Of a stretch of DNA of 64,000 bases, positions 25,743-34,374 are shown one piece after another. This DNA is from Arthrobacter sp. SLBN-112 (GTDB taxonomy: Bacteria > Actinomycetota > Actinomycetes > Actinomycetales > Micrococcaceae), in NCBI RefSeq assembly GCF_030944625.1, contig NZ_JAUSXY010000001.1, forward strand, positions 2,976,001 through 3,040,000. Direction: 5' to 3'. The position numbers and the translations under genes are program-made. The notes beneath the pieces were generated by a model. That model ran no database searches. It saw nothing but the letters and a program-made list of their open reading frames with translations, and had not been told where the DNA came from. Within the stretch, counting starts at the first letter, position 1, and each line of letters begins with the position of its first letter.

Positions 25743-27098
25743 CTACACAGATTCCAGAATCGCGACAACGCCCTGGCCGCCGGCCGCACACACAGACACC
25801 AGGCCCCGGGCGGGCCGCCCCTCCACACCTGCCTTCGCGTGGAGCATCTTGGCCAGCGTACCCACGATCCGGCCGCCGGTGGCAGCGAAGGGGTGGCCCG
25901 CTGCGAGAGATGATCCGTTAACGTTGAGGCGTGAACGGTCGATGCTGCCGAAAGCGCCGTCCAGCCCCAGCCGGGTCCGGCAGAATTCCTCGTCCTCCCA
26001 GGCCGCAAGCGTGCTGAGGACTGTGGCCGCGAAGGCTTCATGGATTTCGAAGAAGTCGAAGTCCGCCAACGTCAGGTTCTGCCGGGCCAGGAGCCTGGGA
26101 ACTGCGAAGGCGGGGGCCATCAGCAGGCCATCCTTGCCGTGCACAAAATCCACGGCTGCCGCCTCGGCGTCCACCACGGCCGCCAGTTTGGGCAGGTCGC
26201 GGGCATCGGCCCAGTCATCGGAGGCGAGGAGGACGGTGGAGGCGCCATCGGTCAACGGGGTGGAGTTGCCCGCCGTCATGGTGGCGCCGGCGCCGAGGTT
26301 CCTGCCGAACACCGGCTTCAACGACGCCAGCTTTTCCAATGAGGTGTCAGCGCGCAGGTTGCCGTCCCGCGTCAGTCCACGGTAGGGAGTCAGCAGGTCA
26401 TCGAAGAAACCTGACTCGTAGGCGGCCGCGAGGTTCCGGTGACTGTTCAGCGCCAGTTCGTCCTGCGCTTCGCGGGAAATCTTCCACTGCGCAGTAGTCA
26501 GCGCCTGGTGCTCTCCCATGGACAGGCCTGTGCGCGGTTCCGCCGTGCCGGGCGCCAGCGGGGCCAGGTCCTTTGGCCGGAGGCGGCTCAGGATCTGGAG
26601 GCGTTGGGGAAGCGTTTTGGCGCGGTTGAGGTCAAGGATGATGTCGCGGAGCCCCTCGCTGACCACCACGGGAGCATCGGATGCTGAATCCACGCCGCCG
26701 GCTATGGCGGAATCGATCTGGCCCAGCTTGATCTTGTTGGCCAGGCCCACCACTGTCTCCAAGCCGGTGGCGCAGGCCTGCTGGAGGTCGTACACCGGCG
26801 TTTCGGCGGACAGGGCAGATCCAAGGACGGCTTCCCGGGTGAGGTTGAAATCCCTGGAGTGCTTGAGGACGGCGCCTGCGGCAACCTGTCCGATGCGTTC
26901 GTCCTGGAGGCCGAAGCGTGCGATCAGGCCGTCGAGGGCCGCGGTCAGCATGTCCTGGTTGGAGGACTTCGCGTAGGCGCCGCCCGACCGCGCGAAGGGA
27001 ATCCTGTTGCCGCCGACTATCACCGCCCTGCGGGGCGCGGGAACTGCTGCTCGAACTGATTCATCAGGTGCTGGCGTGGACTGTCCGTCTATGGACAT
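25743..27098 (-). CDS. acetyl-CoA C-acyltransferase (thiolase, FadA2/FadI-like)
   Basis: 451 residues. The nucleophile Cys109 is in QQACATGLE, the His motif is SLAAGHPFAATGGR, and the second Cys is in the C-terminal CAAGGQG. It cleaves or forms 3-oxoacyl-CoA. First gene of the three-gene operon; the ATG at 27098 has a GAGGAG ribosome site. It is divergent from the TetR gene, and the operator at 27128-27160 lies in the 61-base space between them. Confidence 0.94.
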   Translation of the reverse strand: MSIDGQSTPAPDESVRAAVPAPRRAVIVGGNRIPFARSGGAYAKSSNQDMLTAALDGLIARFGLQDERIGQVAAGAVLKHSRDFNLTREAVLGSALSAETPVYDLQQACATGLETVVGLANKIKLGQIDSAIAGGVDSASDAPVVVSEGLRDIILDLNRAKTLPQRLQILSRLRPKDLAPLAPGTAEPRTGLSMGEHQALTTAQWKISREAQDELALNSHRNLAAAYESGFFDDLLTPYRGLTRDGNLRADTSLEKLASLKPVFGRNLGAGATMTAGNSTPLTDGASTVLLASDDWADARDLPKLAAVVDAEAAAVDFVHGKDGLLMAPAFAVPRLLARQNLTLADFDFFEIHEAFAATVLSTLAAWEDEEFCRTRLGLDGAFGSIDRSRLNVNGSSLAAGHPFAATGGRIVGTLAKMLHAKAGVEGRPARGLVSVCAAGGQGVVAILESV

Positions 27099-27127
27099 GG
27101 GTGGCTCCTCTGCTCACATGCGGTTAC

Positions 27128-27160
27128 CGATACCCAGCGTACCTGATACGCTGGGTATCG
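27128..27160. promoter_or_regulatory. palindromic operator for the adjacent TetR regulator
   Basis: Perfect inverted repeat with 13-base arms: CGATACCCAGCGT (27128-27140) and ACGCTGGGTATCG (27148-27160), spacer ACCTGAT. It sits in the middle of the short divergent gap between the thiolase operon and the TetR gene, 30 bases from the thiolase ATG and touching the proposed TetR start. Autoregulation plus control of the lipid operon is the simplest inference. Confidence 0.85.
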
Positions 27161-27888
27161 TGAATTTCCGTAATACCGGCCTCCCGCTCACCGTCGAGCT
27201 GCCGTCTGCCGCCAGTCCAGACGGCCGTTCCGCACGCTGGCAGAGCCACCGCGAGGAGCGGCGCCGCGAGCTGATCAAGCTGGCCCGCAGGGCAGTCCAT
27301 GCGCTGGGCAGCGACGCGTCCATGGAAGAAATCGCCACGGCGGCCGGAACCTCGAAATCCGTGTTCTACCGCTATTTCGGGGACAAAGCCGGCCTGCAGC
27401 AGGCGGTGGGAGAAGTGGTCCTGAGCCAAATGCAGAACCGCATCAAGGAAGCAGCGCAGAGTGCCGTTACTCCGCGGGAAGGGTTGCTGGCGATGGTCTC
27501 GGCCTACCTGCAGATGGCAGACACCAGCCCCAGCGTTTATGCGTTCGTCACCAGCTACTCCCCCGGCGAGGCCGCAGACCCTACGCCTTCGGCGACAGGG
27601 GCCGGTGCCCTGGGCCACTTCTTCGATGCCATTGCGGACATGATCGCCACGCCGATGCGCTCCCACCTGGGTGATGTGGGGGAAGCCATCATCGACTTCT
27701 GGCCCCGGGCGGCAATCGGCCTGGTACGAAACGCCGGCGAGCAGTGGCTCAGCACACCGGACTCCCCCGCCAAGCCAAGCCAGGAAACCATGGCCCGCCA
27801 CATCACGGCATGGCTGTGTGTTGGCATAGCCCCGGAACTCACCTCTACCCCACCGACCACCAAGTTATCCGCCAAAGAAGGACTGTGA
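27160..27888 (+). CDS. TetR/AcrR family transcriptional regulator
   Basis: About 242 residues from the GTG at 27160. The N-terminal helix-turn-helix is clear (HALGSDASMEEIATAAGTSKSVFYRYFGDKAGL); the ligand domain has no assigned specificity. Other starts are possible: ATG at 27118 would place the operator inside the coding region, so I prefer GTG, which may be read from a nearly leaderless transcript. The gene is one base from the acyl-CoA oxidase-like gene and cotranscribed with it. The ligand is probably an acyl-CoA (inferred from the neighbours). Confidence 0.9.
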   Translation: MNFRNTGLPLTVELPSAASPDGRSARWQSHREERRRELIKLARRAVHALGSDASMEEIATAAGTSKSVFYRYFGDKAGLQQAVGEVVLSQMQNRIKEAAQSAVTPREGLLAMVSAYLQMADTSPSVYAFVTSYSPGEAADPTPSATGAGALGHFFDAIADMIATPMRSHLGDVGEAIIDFWPRAAIGLVRNAGEQWLSTPDSPAKPSQETMARHITAWLCVGIAPELTSTPPTTKLSAKEGL

Positions 27889-27889
27889 C

Positions 27890-30004
27890 ATGACTGACGT
27901 AGTGGACCGCACCGCCCGCAGAGGGCTCCGTCCCCCGGCAACCCCGGCAGCCAAACCCGTGGCCGACACCCCCGCACCCGCCGTCGACGTCGCGGCCCTG
28001 GGGCGGCAACTCCTGGGAAAGTGGGCCGACGTGCGGCTCCAGGCAAGGGACCTGGCTGCACGTCCGGAACTGCACAAGGTCGAAGGCCTGACACACACGG
28101 ACCACCGCGGGCGGGTGTTCGGCCAGCTGAAGTACCTGGTGGACAACGAAGCCGTCCACCGGGCATTCCCGGCGGAACTGGGCGGTTCTGACGACCACGG
28201 CGGAAACATCGCCGGGTTCGAGGAACTTGTGGTGGCGGATCCTTCGCTGCAGATCAAGGCCGGGGTCCAGTGGGGGCTGTTCGGATCGGCCGTCATGCAT
28301 CTGGGCACGGGCGAACACCACGCCAAATGGCTGCCGGGCATCATGAACCTGGAGATCCCCGGCTGCTTCGCCATGACGGAGACAGGCCACGGCTCGGATG
28401 TGGCCAGCATCGCCACCACGGCCACCTACGACCCCGATACCGAGGAATTCGTCATCCATACGCCGTTCCGCGCGGCGTGGAAGGACTACATTGGCAACGC
28501 CGCCACGGATGGACTGGGCGCAGTGGTGTTTGCCCAGCTGGTTACCCGGGGGGTGAACCACGGAGTCCACGCACTCTACGTAGACCTGCGGGACCCGGAC
28601 ACCAAGGAGTTCCTGCCCGGCATCGGGGGCGAGGATGATGGCATCAAGGGCGGCCTTAACGGGATCGACAACGGCCGCCTGCACTTCACCAACGTCCGCG
28701 TCCCGCGCACCAACCTCCTGAACCGGTACGGCAACGTCGACGCCGACGGAACCTACACGTCCCCAATTGCAAGCCCCGGCCGGCGCTTTTTCACCATGCT
28801 GGGAACGCTGGTCCAGGGCCGCGTGTCCTTGGACGGCGCCGCCGTTGCCGCCTCCAAGCTGGCTTTGAAAGCGGCCATCCAGTACGCCACCGAACGCCGC
28901 CAGTTCAACGCGTCCTCCCACACAGACGAAGAAGTCCTGCTCGACTACCAGCGGCACCAGCGGCGGCTGTTCACCCGGCTCGCCACCACCTATGCTGCCG
29001 GCTTTGCCCACGAGCAGCTGCTGCGAAAGTTCGACGACGTCTTCTCCGGCGCGCACGATACGGACGCGGACCGCCAGGACCTCGAGACCCTGGCGGCGGC
29101 GCTGAAGCCGCTGAGCACCTGGCACGCCCTGGACACCCTGCAGGAATGCCGCGAGGCATGCGGCGGTGCCGGCTTCCTGATCGAGAACCGGTTCGCCTCG
29201 CTCCGGGCCGACCTTGACGTCTATGCAACGTTCGAGGGTGACAACACCGTGCTGCTGCAGCTCGTGGCCAAGCGCCTGCTCGCTGACTACGCGAAAGAAT
29301 TCCGGAACGTGGACTTCGGCGTACTGGCCCGCTACGTGGTGAACCAGGCCGCCGGTGCAGCGGTACACCGCACCGGCCTGCGCCAGGTGGCGCAGTTCGT
29401 CGCGGACACTGGGTCAGTCCAGAAGGCCGCGCTCGCCCTCCGCGACGAGGAAGGCCAGCGCGCGCTCCTCACCGACAGGGTGCAGACCATGGTGGCGGAG
29501 GCCGGCGCCGCGCTCAAGGGCAGCAAGAGGCTCCCGCAGGACAAGGGTGCCGCCCTGTTCAACAGGCACCAGAACGAACTCATCGACGCCGCCCAGGCCC
29601 ACGCCGAGTTGCTGCAGTGGGAAGCTTTCACCGAAGCCCTGGACAACGTCACGGACCCGGGCACCCGGACTGTCCTGACCTGGTTGCGCGACCTCTTCGG
29701 CCTTTCCCTGATAGAGAAGAACCTGTCCTGGTACCTCATGAACGGGCGCCTCTCCATGCAGCGGGCGCGGACCGTAGGTGGGTACATCAACCGGCTCCTG
29801 GAAAAGATCCGTCCGCATGCCGTGGACCTGGTGGACGCTTTCGGCTATGGCGAGGACCACGTCCGCGCAGCCATCGCCACGGGCGCCGAGAAAGTGCGGC
29901 AGGACGAGGCCAGGGCGCACTTCCGGAACCAGCGCGCCAGCGGGCAGGCTCCGGTGGACGAGAAGGTCCTTATCGCGAAGACCGCGGCCGGCCGAAAGGG
30001 CTGA
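27890..30004 (+). CDS. acyl-CoA dehydrogenase/oxidase-like flavoprotein (large, ACOX-type)
   Basis: 704 residues, far longer than the ~390 of standard acyl-CoA dehydrogenases. A Pro/Ala N-terminal extension of about 35 residues precedes the ACAD fold (CFAMTETGHGSDVASI, FTNVRVPRTNLLNRY). The motif ECREACGGAGF...DLDVYATFEGDNTVLLQLVAK, and a helical domain after it, match the peroxisomal acyl-CoA oxidase architecture. It may reduce O2 or an electron-transfer partner; the sequence cannot decide. It functions with the divergent MaoC/FabG4/thiolase genes in acyl-CoA breakdown, as fadE5 does in mycobacteria. Confidence 0.9.
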   Translation: MTDVVDRTARRGLRPPATPAAKPVADTPAPAVDVAALGRQLLGKWADVRLQARDLAARPELHKVEGLTHTDHRGRVFGQLKYLVDNEAVHRAFPAELGGSDDHGGNIAGFEELVVADPSLQIKAGVQWGLFGSAVMHLGTGEHHAKWLPGIMNLEIPGCFAMTETGHGSDVASIATTATYDPDTEEFVIHTPFRAAWKDYIGNAATDGLGAVVFAQLVTRGVNHGVHALYVDLRDPDTKEFLPGIGGEDDGIKGGLNGIDNGRLHFTNVRVPRTNLLNRYGNVDADGTYTSPIASPGRRFFTMLGTLVQGRVSLDGAAVAASKLALKAAIQYATERRQFNASSHTDEEVLLDYQRHQRRLFTRLATTYAAGFAHEQLLRKFDDVFSGAHDTDADRQDLETLAAALKPLSTWHALDTLQECREACGGAGFLIENRFASLRADLDVYATFEGDNTVLLQLVAKRLLADYAKEFRNVDFGVLARYVVNQAAGAAVHRTGLRQVAQFVADTGSVQKAALALRDEEGQRALLTDRVQTMVAEAGAALKGSKRLPQDKGAALFNRHQNELIDAAQAHAELLQWEAFTEALDNVTDPGTRTVLTWLRDLFGLSLIEKNLSWYLMNGRLSMQRARTVGGYINRLLEKIRPHAVDLVDAFGYGEDHVRAAIATGAEKVRQDEARAHFRNQRASGQAPVDEKVLIAKTAAGRKG

Positions 30005-30034
30005 GCCGCGGACCGCGCCTTTCTGCCGAGAAAG

Positions 30035-30078
30035 AACGACGGCGCCGCTCCCCTTCCACGGGGAGCGGCGCCGTCGTT
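30035..30078. terminator. bidirectional terminator
   Basis: Perfect 19-base inverted repeat AACGACGGCGCCGCTCCCC / GGGGAGCGGCGCCGTCGTT around loop TTCCAC, with ATTTCT after it and TTCTTT on the other strand. Between the converging acyl-CoA oxidase-like gene and glgA. Confidence 0.9.
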
Positions 30079-30097
30079 ATTTCTGCTGTGGGGGCAC

Positions 30098-31303
30098 TCA
30101 GCTGGAGGCGGGCAGCACGGAGCGGTACACCTCAAGGGTGGTCTCGGTGATGGATTCCCAGGAGAAGTGCTTCTCGGCACGTTCCCGGCCGGCCTGTCCC
30201 ATTGCACGGGCGCGCTCGGGATCGGACACCACCTCAGTGAGGGCTGCCGCGAACTCCTTGACGAACTTCTCCGGATCCAGCGGCGTTCCGGTCCCGTCCG
30301 TGACCTGCTCCAGGTCCACCAGCAGCCCGGTCCTGCCGTGCTCCACCACCTCCGGGATACCGCCGGTGGCGCTGGCCACCACCGCTGCTCCGCACGCCAT
30401 CGCCTCGAGGTTCACGATCCCGAGGGGTTCGTAGATGGAGGGGCACGCGAACGCGGTGGCGTGGCTGAGCACCTGGATGAGCTCGTGCCGCGGCAGCATC
30501 CGCTCGATGAGGACTACGCCCGTGCGCTGCTTTTGCAGGTCTTCGATCAGGGCGGCGGTTTCCGCAGCGAGCTCCGGAGTGTCCGCCGCACCCAGGCACA
30601 GGACCAGCTGAACATCGGCGGGAAGCTTCGCGGCTGCCCGCAGGAGGTACGGGACGCCCTTTTGCCGCGTGTTTCTTCCCACAAAGACAACGCTCGGTTT
30701 GGTCGGATCGATGCCAAGGGCGCGGACGGCGTCGTCGTTTTCGTCACGCTGCCACAGCTCGACGTCGATGCCGTTGTGGACCACCCGGACCTTCTCCGGG
30801 TCCACGTTGGGGTAGCTGCGCAGGATGTCCTGGCGCATGCCCTCCGAAACGGCGATGATTGCTGCTGCAGCCTCGTACGCCGTCTTCTCCACCCATGATG
30901 AGAGGGCGTAGCCGCCGCCGAGCTGCTCGGCTTTCCAAGGCCGCAGCGGTTCAAGGCTGTGGGCACTGAGAACGTGCGGAATTCCGTGGAGCAGGGACGC
31001 CAGATGGCCCGCCATGTTGGCGTACCAGGTGTGCGAATGGACCACGTCGGCGCCCTGGACATCCGGCACAATGCGGAGGTCGACGCCCAGGGTCTGCACG
31101 GCCGCGTTGGCCCCGCCGAGGTCCTCCGGCACCTGGTAGGACGTCACCGTCGCCCCGTGGTAGTCAGCGTCGCGTGGCGCCCCGAAAGCACGAACCTGCA
31201 GGTCAACGTGCTTACTAAGCACCCTGCTCAATTCGGCGACGTGCACCCCGGCGCCACCGTAGATCTCCGGCGGAAACTCTTTAGTCACAATGTCTATACG
31301 CAC
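30098..31303 (-). CDS. glgA: glycogen synthase / alpha-maltose-1-phosphate synthase (GT4)
   Basis: About 401 residues from the GTG at 31303 (TTG at 31312 would add three). A GT4-type transferase with the glucan synthase start VRIDIVTKEFPPEIYGGAGVHV, donor-site VFVGRNTRQKGVPYLL and the EPLGIVNLEAMACG retaining-enzyme motif. Its divergent pairing with glgC matches the mycobacterial Rv1212c/Rv1213 locus. There the enzyme (GlgM) was shown to use ADP-glucose to make maltose-1-phosphate for glycogen, so GlgM activity is likely here too. Confidence 0.92.
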   Translation of the reverse strand: MRIDIVTKEFPPEIYGGAGVHVAELSRVLSKHVDLQVRAFGAPRDADYHGATVTSYQVPEDLGGANAAVQTLGVDLRIVPDVQGADVVHSHTWYANMAGHLASLLHGIPHVLSAHSLEPLRPWKAEQLGGGYALSSWVEKTAYEAAAAIIAVSEGMRQDILRSYPNVDPEKVRVVHNGIDVELWQRDENDDAVRALGIDPTKPSVVFVGRNTRQKGVPYLLRAAAKLPADVQLVLCLGAADTPELAAETAALIEDLQKQRTGVVLIERMLPRHELIQVLSHATAFACPSIYEPLGIVNLEAMACGAAVVASATGGIPEVVEHGRTGLLVDLEQVTDGTGTPLDPEKFVKEFAAALTEVVSDPERARAMGQAGRERAEKHFSWESITETTLEVYRSVLPASS

Positions 31304-31317
31304 AAGACCCAAGGTAG

Positions 31318-31349
31318 TCCTTCACGCATAACTGTTCTAGTGTGAAGGA
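31318..31349. promoter_or_regulatory. inverted repeat in the divergent glgA/glgC promoter region
   Basis: TCCTTCAC (31318-31325) and GTGAAGGA (31342-31349) separated by 16 bases, in the 101-base gap between the two glycogen genes. Could be an operator controlling both; the half-site spacing fits a dimeric regulator. No regulator is adjacent. Confidence 0.45.
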
Positions 31350-31404
31350 GTCCGGGTGGACCGGACTGTCTTGGGAGTTACGAAGGCGTACAGGAGCGAC
31401 CACC

Positions 31405-32817
31405 ATGCCGTTGAATAAGAAAGTCCTGGCCATTGTCCTCGCAGGCGGCGAGGGAAACAGGCTGATGCCACTGACGGCAGACCGGGCCAAACCCGCCGTG
31501 CCTTTTGCCGGCAGCTACCGCCTCATCGATTTCGCGTTATCCAACCTTGTGAATTCCCGCTACCTGCAGATCGTCGTCCTGACCCAGTACAAGTCCCACA
31601 GCCTTGACCGCCACATCTCCGAGACCTGGCGTATGTCCACCCAGTTGGGCAACTACATCGCTTCCGTTCCCGCCCAGCAGCGCGTGGGCAAGAGCTGGTT
31701 CCTTGGCAGCGCCAACGCCATCTACCAATCCCTGAACCTCATCCAAGACGCCAACCCCGACATCGTCGTCGTGGTCGGAGCGGACCACGTCTACCGCATG
31801 GACTTCGCCCAGATGGTGGCCCAGCACGTGCACAGCGGTGCCAAGGCCACGGTTGCGGCAGTCCGGCAGCCGCTGCACATGGCGGACCAGTTCGGCGTTA
31901 TCGAAGTGGACCAGAACGATTCCCAGAAGATCGCCGCGTTCGTCGAAAAGCCGGCCAGCACGCCGGGGCTGGCCGCGGATCCTTCCCAGTTCCTGGCTTC
32001 CATGGGCAACTACGTGTTCGACGCCGACGCCCTGGTGGCAGCCCTGCATGTGGATGCCGAGCGGCTGGACACCAAGCACGACATGGGCGGCGACATCATC
32101 CCCTACTTCGTCAACCGCGGCGAAGCGGGTGTCTACGACTTCACGCTCAACGATATTCCGGGTTCCACCGAACGCGACCGCACCTACTGGCGCGACGTGG
32201 GCACCATCGATTCCTTCTATGACGCCCACATGGACCTCATCTCCCCGATGCCGGTGTTCAACCTCTACAACTCCGAGTGGCCCATCTACACCCGGCAGAG
32301 CATCTCGCCGCCCGCGAAGTTCGTCAGGGGCGACAACAACACGGTCGGTACGGCCCTGGATTCGATCGTGGCCAGCGGCGTGGTCATCTCCGGCGGCATT
32401 GTTGAAGGCTCGGTCTTGTCCAACGACGTCTATGTGGCCACGAGCGCAAGGGTCACGGACTCGGTCCTGATGGACAAGGTGCAGGTTGGAGCGGGCGCCG
32501 TGATCAACCGCGCCATCCTCGACAAGAACGTCAAGGTACCGGCAGGGGCCGCAATCGGCCTGGACCCGGACTTGGACCGGGCGCGTGGATACAAAGTCAC
32601 CGAATCCGGCATCACCGTCCTGGCCAAGGGCCAGGAAGTACCGGAACCGGGCGAGGCCGAAAGGCAGCTGGCGGCGCAACACCTCGGTCTGCTGCCGAAG
32701 GCCGTCAAAGCTGCAGCGGACCAGTACCCCGAAGTACTCGAGACTGTGGGCAAGGTTGCGGAGACGCACGCTGCTGCGGCGGCGAAGGCCTCACCGGACG
32801 ACGCCCGGGTGTCGTGA
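31405..32817 (+). CDS. glgC: glucose-1-phosphate adenylyltransferase
   Basis: 470 residues from the ATG at 31405 (CAGGAGCG ribosome site). Nucleotidyltransferase domain with [23 protein letters not shown] at the N-terminus and the [13 protein letters not shown] metal/substrate loop, then a left-handed beta-helix ([22 protein letters not shown]). It makes ADP-glucose for the divergent glgA product. After the usual end (residue ~425) there is an extra ~45-residue Ala/Glu-rich helical tail ([20 protein letters not shown]...), longer than in most GlgC proteins. Confidence 0.96.
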   Translation: MPLNKKVLAIVLAGGEGNRLMPLTADRAKPAVPFAGSYRLIDFALSNLVNSRYLQIVVLTQYKSHSLDRHISETWRMSTQLGNYIASVPAQQRVGKSWFLGSANAIYQSLNLIQDANPDIVVVVGADHVYRMDFAQMVAQHVHSGAKATVAAVRQPLHMADQFGVIEVDQNDSQKIAAFVEKPASTPGLAADPSQFLASMGNYVFDADALVAALHVDAERLDTKHDMGGDIIPYFVNRGEAGVYDFTLNDIPGSTERDRTYWRDVGTIDSFYDAHMDLISPMPVFNLYNSEWPIYTRQSISPPAKFVRGDNNTVGTALDSIVASGVVISGGIVEGSVLSNDVYVATSARVTDSVLMDKVQVGAGAVINRAILDKNVKVPAGAAIGLDPDLDRARGYKVTESGITVLAKGQEVPEPGEAERQLAAQHLGLLPKAVKAAADQYPEVLETVGKVAETHAAAAAKASPDDARVS

Positions 32818-32838
32818 CCGGGTCCTGACGGGAAGAAT

Positions 32839-32887
32839 GTACGGCGGGGGCCGGAGCACCAGGACGGTGCTCCGGCCCCCGCCGTAC
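32839..32887 (+). terminator. 22-base-arm hairpin after glgC
   Basis: Perfect inverted repeat with 22-base arms at 32839-32860 and 32866-32887 (GTACGGCGGGGGCCGGAGCA... and its complement), loop AGGAC. Only GCTGTAAAATTT follows, so there is no strong U tract. It most likely ends the glgC transcript while insulating the next promoter. Confidence 0.75.
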
Positions 32888-32891
32888 GCTG

Positions 32892-32905
32892 TAAAATTTG
32901 GCTAA
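32892..32905 (+). promoter_or_regulatory. -10 element placing transcription start at the ATG (leaderless)
   Basis: TAAAAT at 32892-32897 is a good -10 hexamer. A start seven to eight bases downstream falls on the ATG at 32905, and no ribosome site precedes that ATG. The -35 region falls inside the hairpin and is not recognisable. Leaderless mRNAs are common in actinobacteria. Confidence 0.5.
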
Positions 32906-34356
32906 TGAGCTCCCCCGATCTGACCCCTGAGGAAATCCAGGCCTGCCTCAAGGTCCTGAACACGATCCACGCGTACGACGAGGAGCACCCCGACTACGTT
33001 TCGGTGCGCCGCGCCACCGGGAAGATGTTCAAGGCCGTCAAGCGGCACCGCAGGGTCACCAAGCGCGATTCCATTGCCGAGGCTGACCGGGCAGTCATCG
33101 CCCAGACCGCCACCGCTGCCCCGGACCGGATCGACGACGAGACCCGCGGCAACAAACTGGCTCCGTCCGCCACCGGAAACATCGCAGGCCACCTCATCCG
33201 GTCCCGCCCGTGCTACATCTGCAAGCAGCACTACACCCAGGTGGACGCCTTCTACCACCAGCTTTGCCCCGAGTGCGCCGCCTTCAGCCACAGCAAGCGC
33301 GACGCACGCACCGACCTCACCGGACGGCGTGCACTGCTCACCGGAGGCCGCGCCAAGATCGGGATGTACATCGCCCTCCGGCTGCTCCGCGACGGTGCCC
33401 ACACCACCATCACCACCCGGTTCCCTAAGGACGCCGCGCGCCGCTTCGCCGCCATGGAAGACAGTGCCGACTGGCTGCACCGGCTGCGGATCGTGGGCAT
33501 CGACCTCCGTGATCCGGCCCAGGTGATGGCGCTGACCGACTCGCTTGACGCGGCCGGTCCGCTGGACATCATCATCAACAACGCGGCGCAAACCGTCCGG
33601 CGTTCCGGCAATGCCTACAAGCCGCTGGTGGATGCCGAAGATGAGCCGCTGCCCCCGGCACTGGAATACGCCAACGGCGGTCCGGAACTGCTGACCTTCG
33701 GCCACGCCCACGACAAGCACCCGCTGGCCCTGGCCGGCAGCGTCACCGAGCACCCGGTCCTGGCCGGCGACGCTATCACGTCGCTTGCCCTGTCTACGGG
33801 TTCGGCGTCGCTGGAACGGATTGCGTCCGGGACGGCCATCGACGCCGGCGGCCTGGTCCCGGACCTGGCCACCATCAACAGCTGGACCCAGGTGGTGGAC
33901 GAGGTGGATCCGCTGGAGATGCTCGAAGTCCAGCTCTGCAACGTGACGGCCCCGTTCCTGCTGGTCAGCCGCCTGCGGGGGGCGATGAAGCGCTCCACCG
34001 CACGGCGGAAGTACATCGTGAACGTCAGTGCCATGGAGGGGCAGTTCTCCCGTGCGTACAAGGGCCCCGGGCACCCGCACACCAACATGGCCAAGGCCGC
34101 GCTGAACATGATGACCCGCACCAGCGCACAGGAAATGCTGGACACCGACGGCATCCTGATGACCGCCGTGGACACCGGCTGGATCACGGACGAACGTCCC
34201 CACTTCACCAAGGTCCGGCTCATGGAGGAAGGCTTCCACGCTCCCTTGGACCTGGTGGACGGCGCCGCGCGCGTCTACGATCCCATCGTCACGGGCGAAA
34301 ACGGTGAGGACCAGTACGGTGTCTTCCTCAAGGATTACAAGCCCAGCCCCTGGTGA
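32905..34356 (+). CDS. SDR family protein with N-terminal zinc-ribbon-like domain
   Basis: 483 residues. The first 135 are an unfamiliar helical region ending in two Cys pairs, CYIC (103/106) and CPEC (121/124), spaced like a zinc knuckle. A short-chain dehydrogenase Rossmann domain follows, with LLTGGRAKIGMYIA at about 144-157, INNAAQ at 224-229 and the serine in NVSAMEG. The usual YxxxK is replaced by Thr393-N-M-A-Lys397, so the catalytic Tyr is missing. A ~60-residue insertion sits between the NNAA motif and the catalytic strand. Oxidoreductase function is doubtful; it may bind a nucleotide without classical catalysis. Confidence 0.85.
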   Translation: MSSPDLTPEEIQACLKVLNTIHAYDEEHPDYVSVRRATGKMFKAVKRHRRVTKRDSIAEADRAVIAQTATAAPDRIDDETRGNKLAPSATGNIAGHLIRSRPCYICKQHYTQVDAFYHQLCPECAAFSHSKRDARTDLTGRRALLTGGRAKIGMYIALRLLRDGAHTTITTRFPKDAARRFAAMEDSADWLHRLRIVGIDLRDPAQVMALTDSLDAAGPLDIIINNAAQTVRRSGNAYKPLVDAEDEPLPPALEYANGGPELLTFGHAHDKHPLALAGSVTEHPVLAGDAITSLALSTGSASLERIASGTAIDAGGLVPDLATINSWTQVVDEVDPLEMLEVQLCNVTAPFLLVSRLRGAMKRSTARRKYIVNVSAMEGQFSRAYKGPGHPHTNMAKAALNMMTRTSAQEMLDTDGILMTAVDTGWITDERPHFTKVRLMEEGFHAPLDLVDGAARVYDPIVTGENGEDQYGVFLKDYKPSPW

Positions 34357-34374
34357 TGGGCGTATGCTCACGGC

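Noticed and set aside
27845..29368. 507-residue minus-strand frame over the acyl-CoA oxidase-like gene
   Set aside because: Mirror of a long high-GC gene, no domain.
31537..32769. 410-residue minus-strand frame over glgC
   Set aside because: Antisense shadow; glgC motifs are complete.
32902..34371. 489-residue minus-strand frame over the SDR gene
   Set aside because: Antisense mirror of the same length; the + strand has SDR motifs and a promoter.
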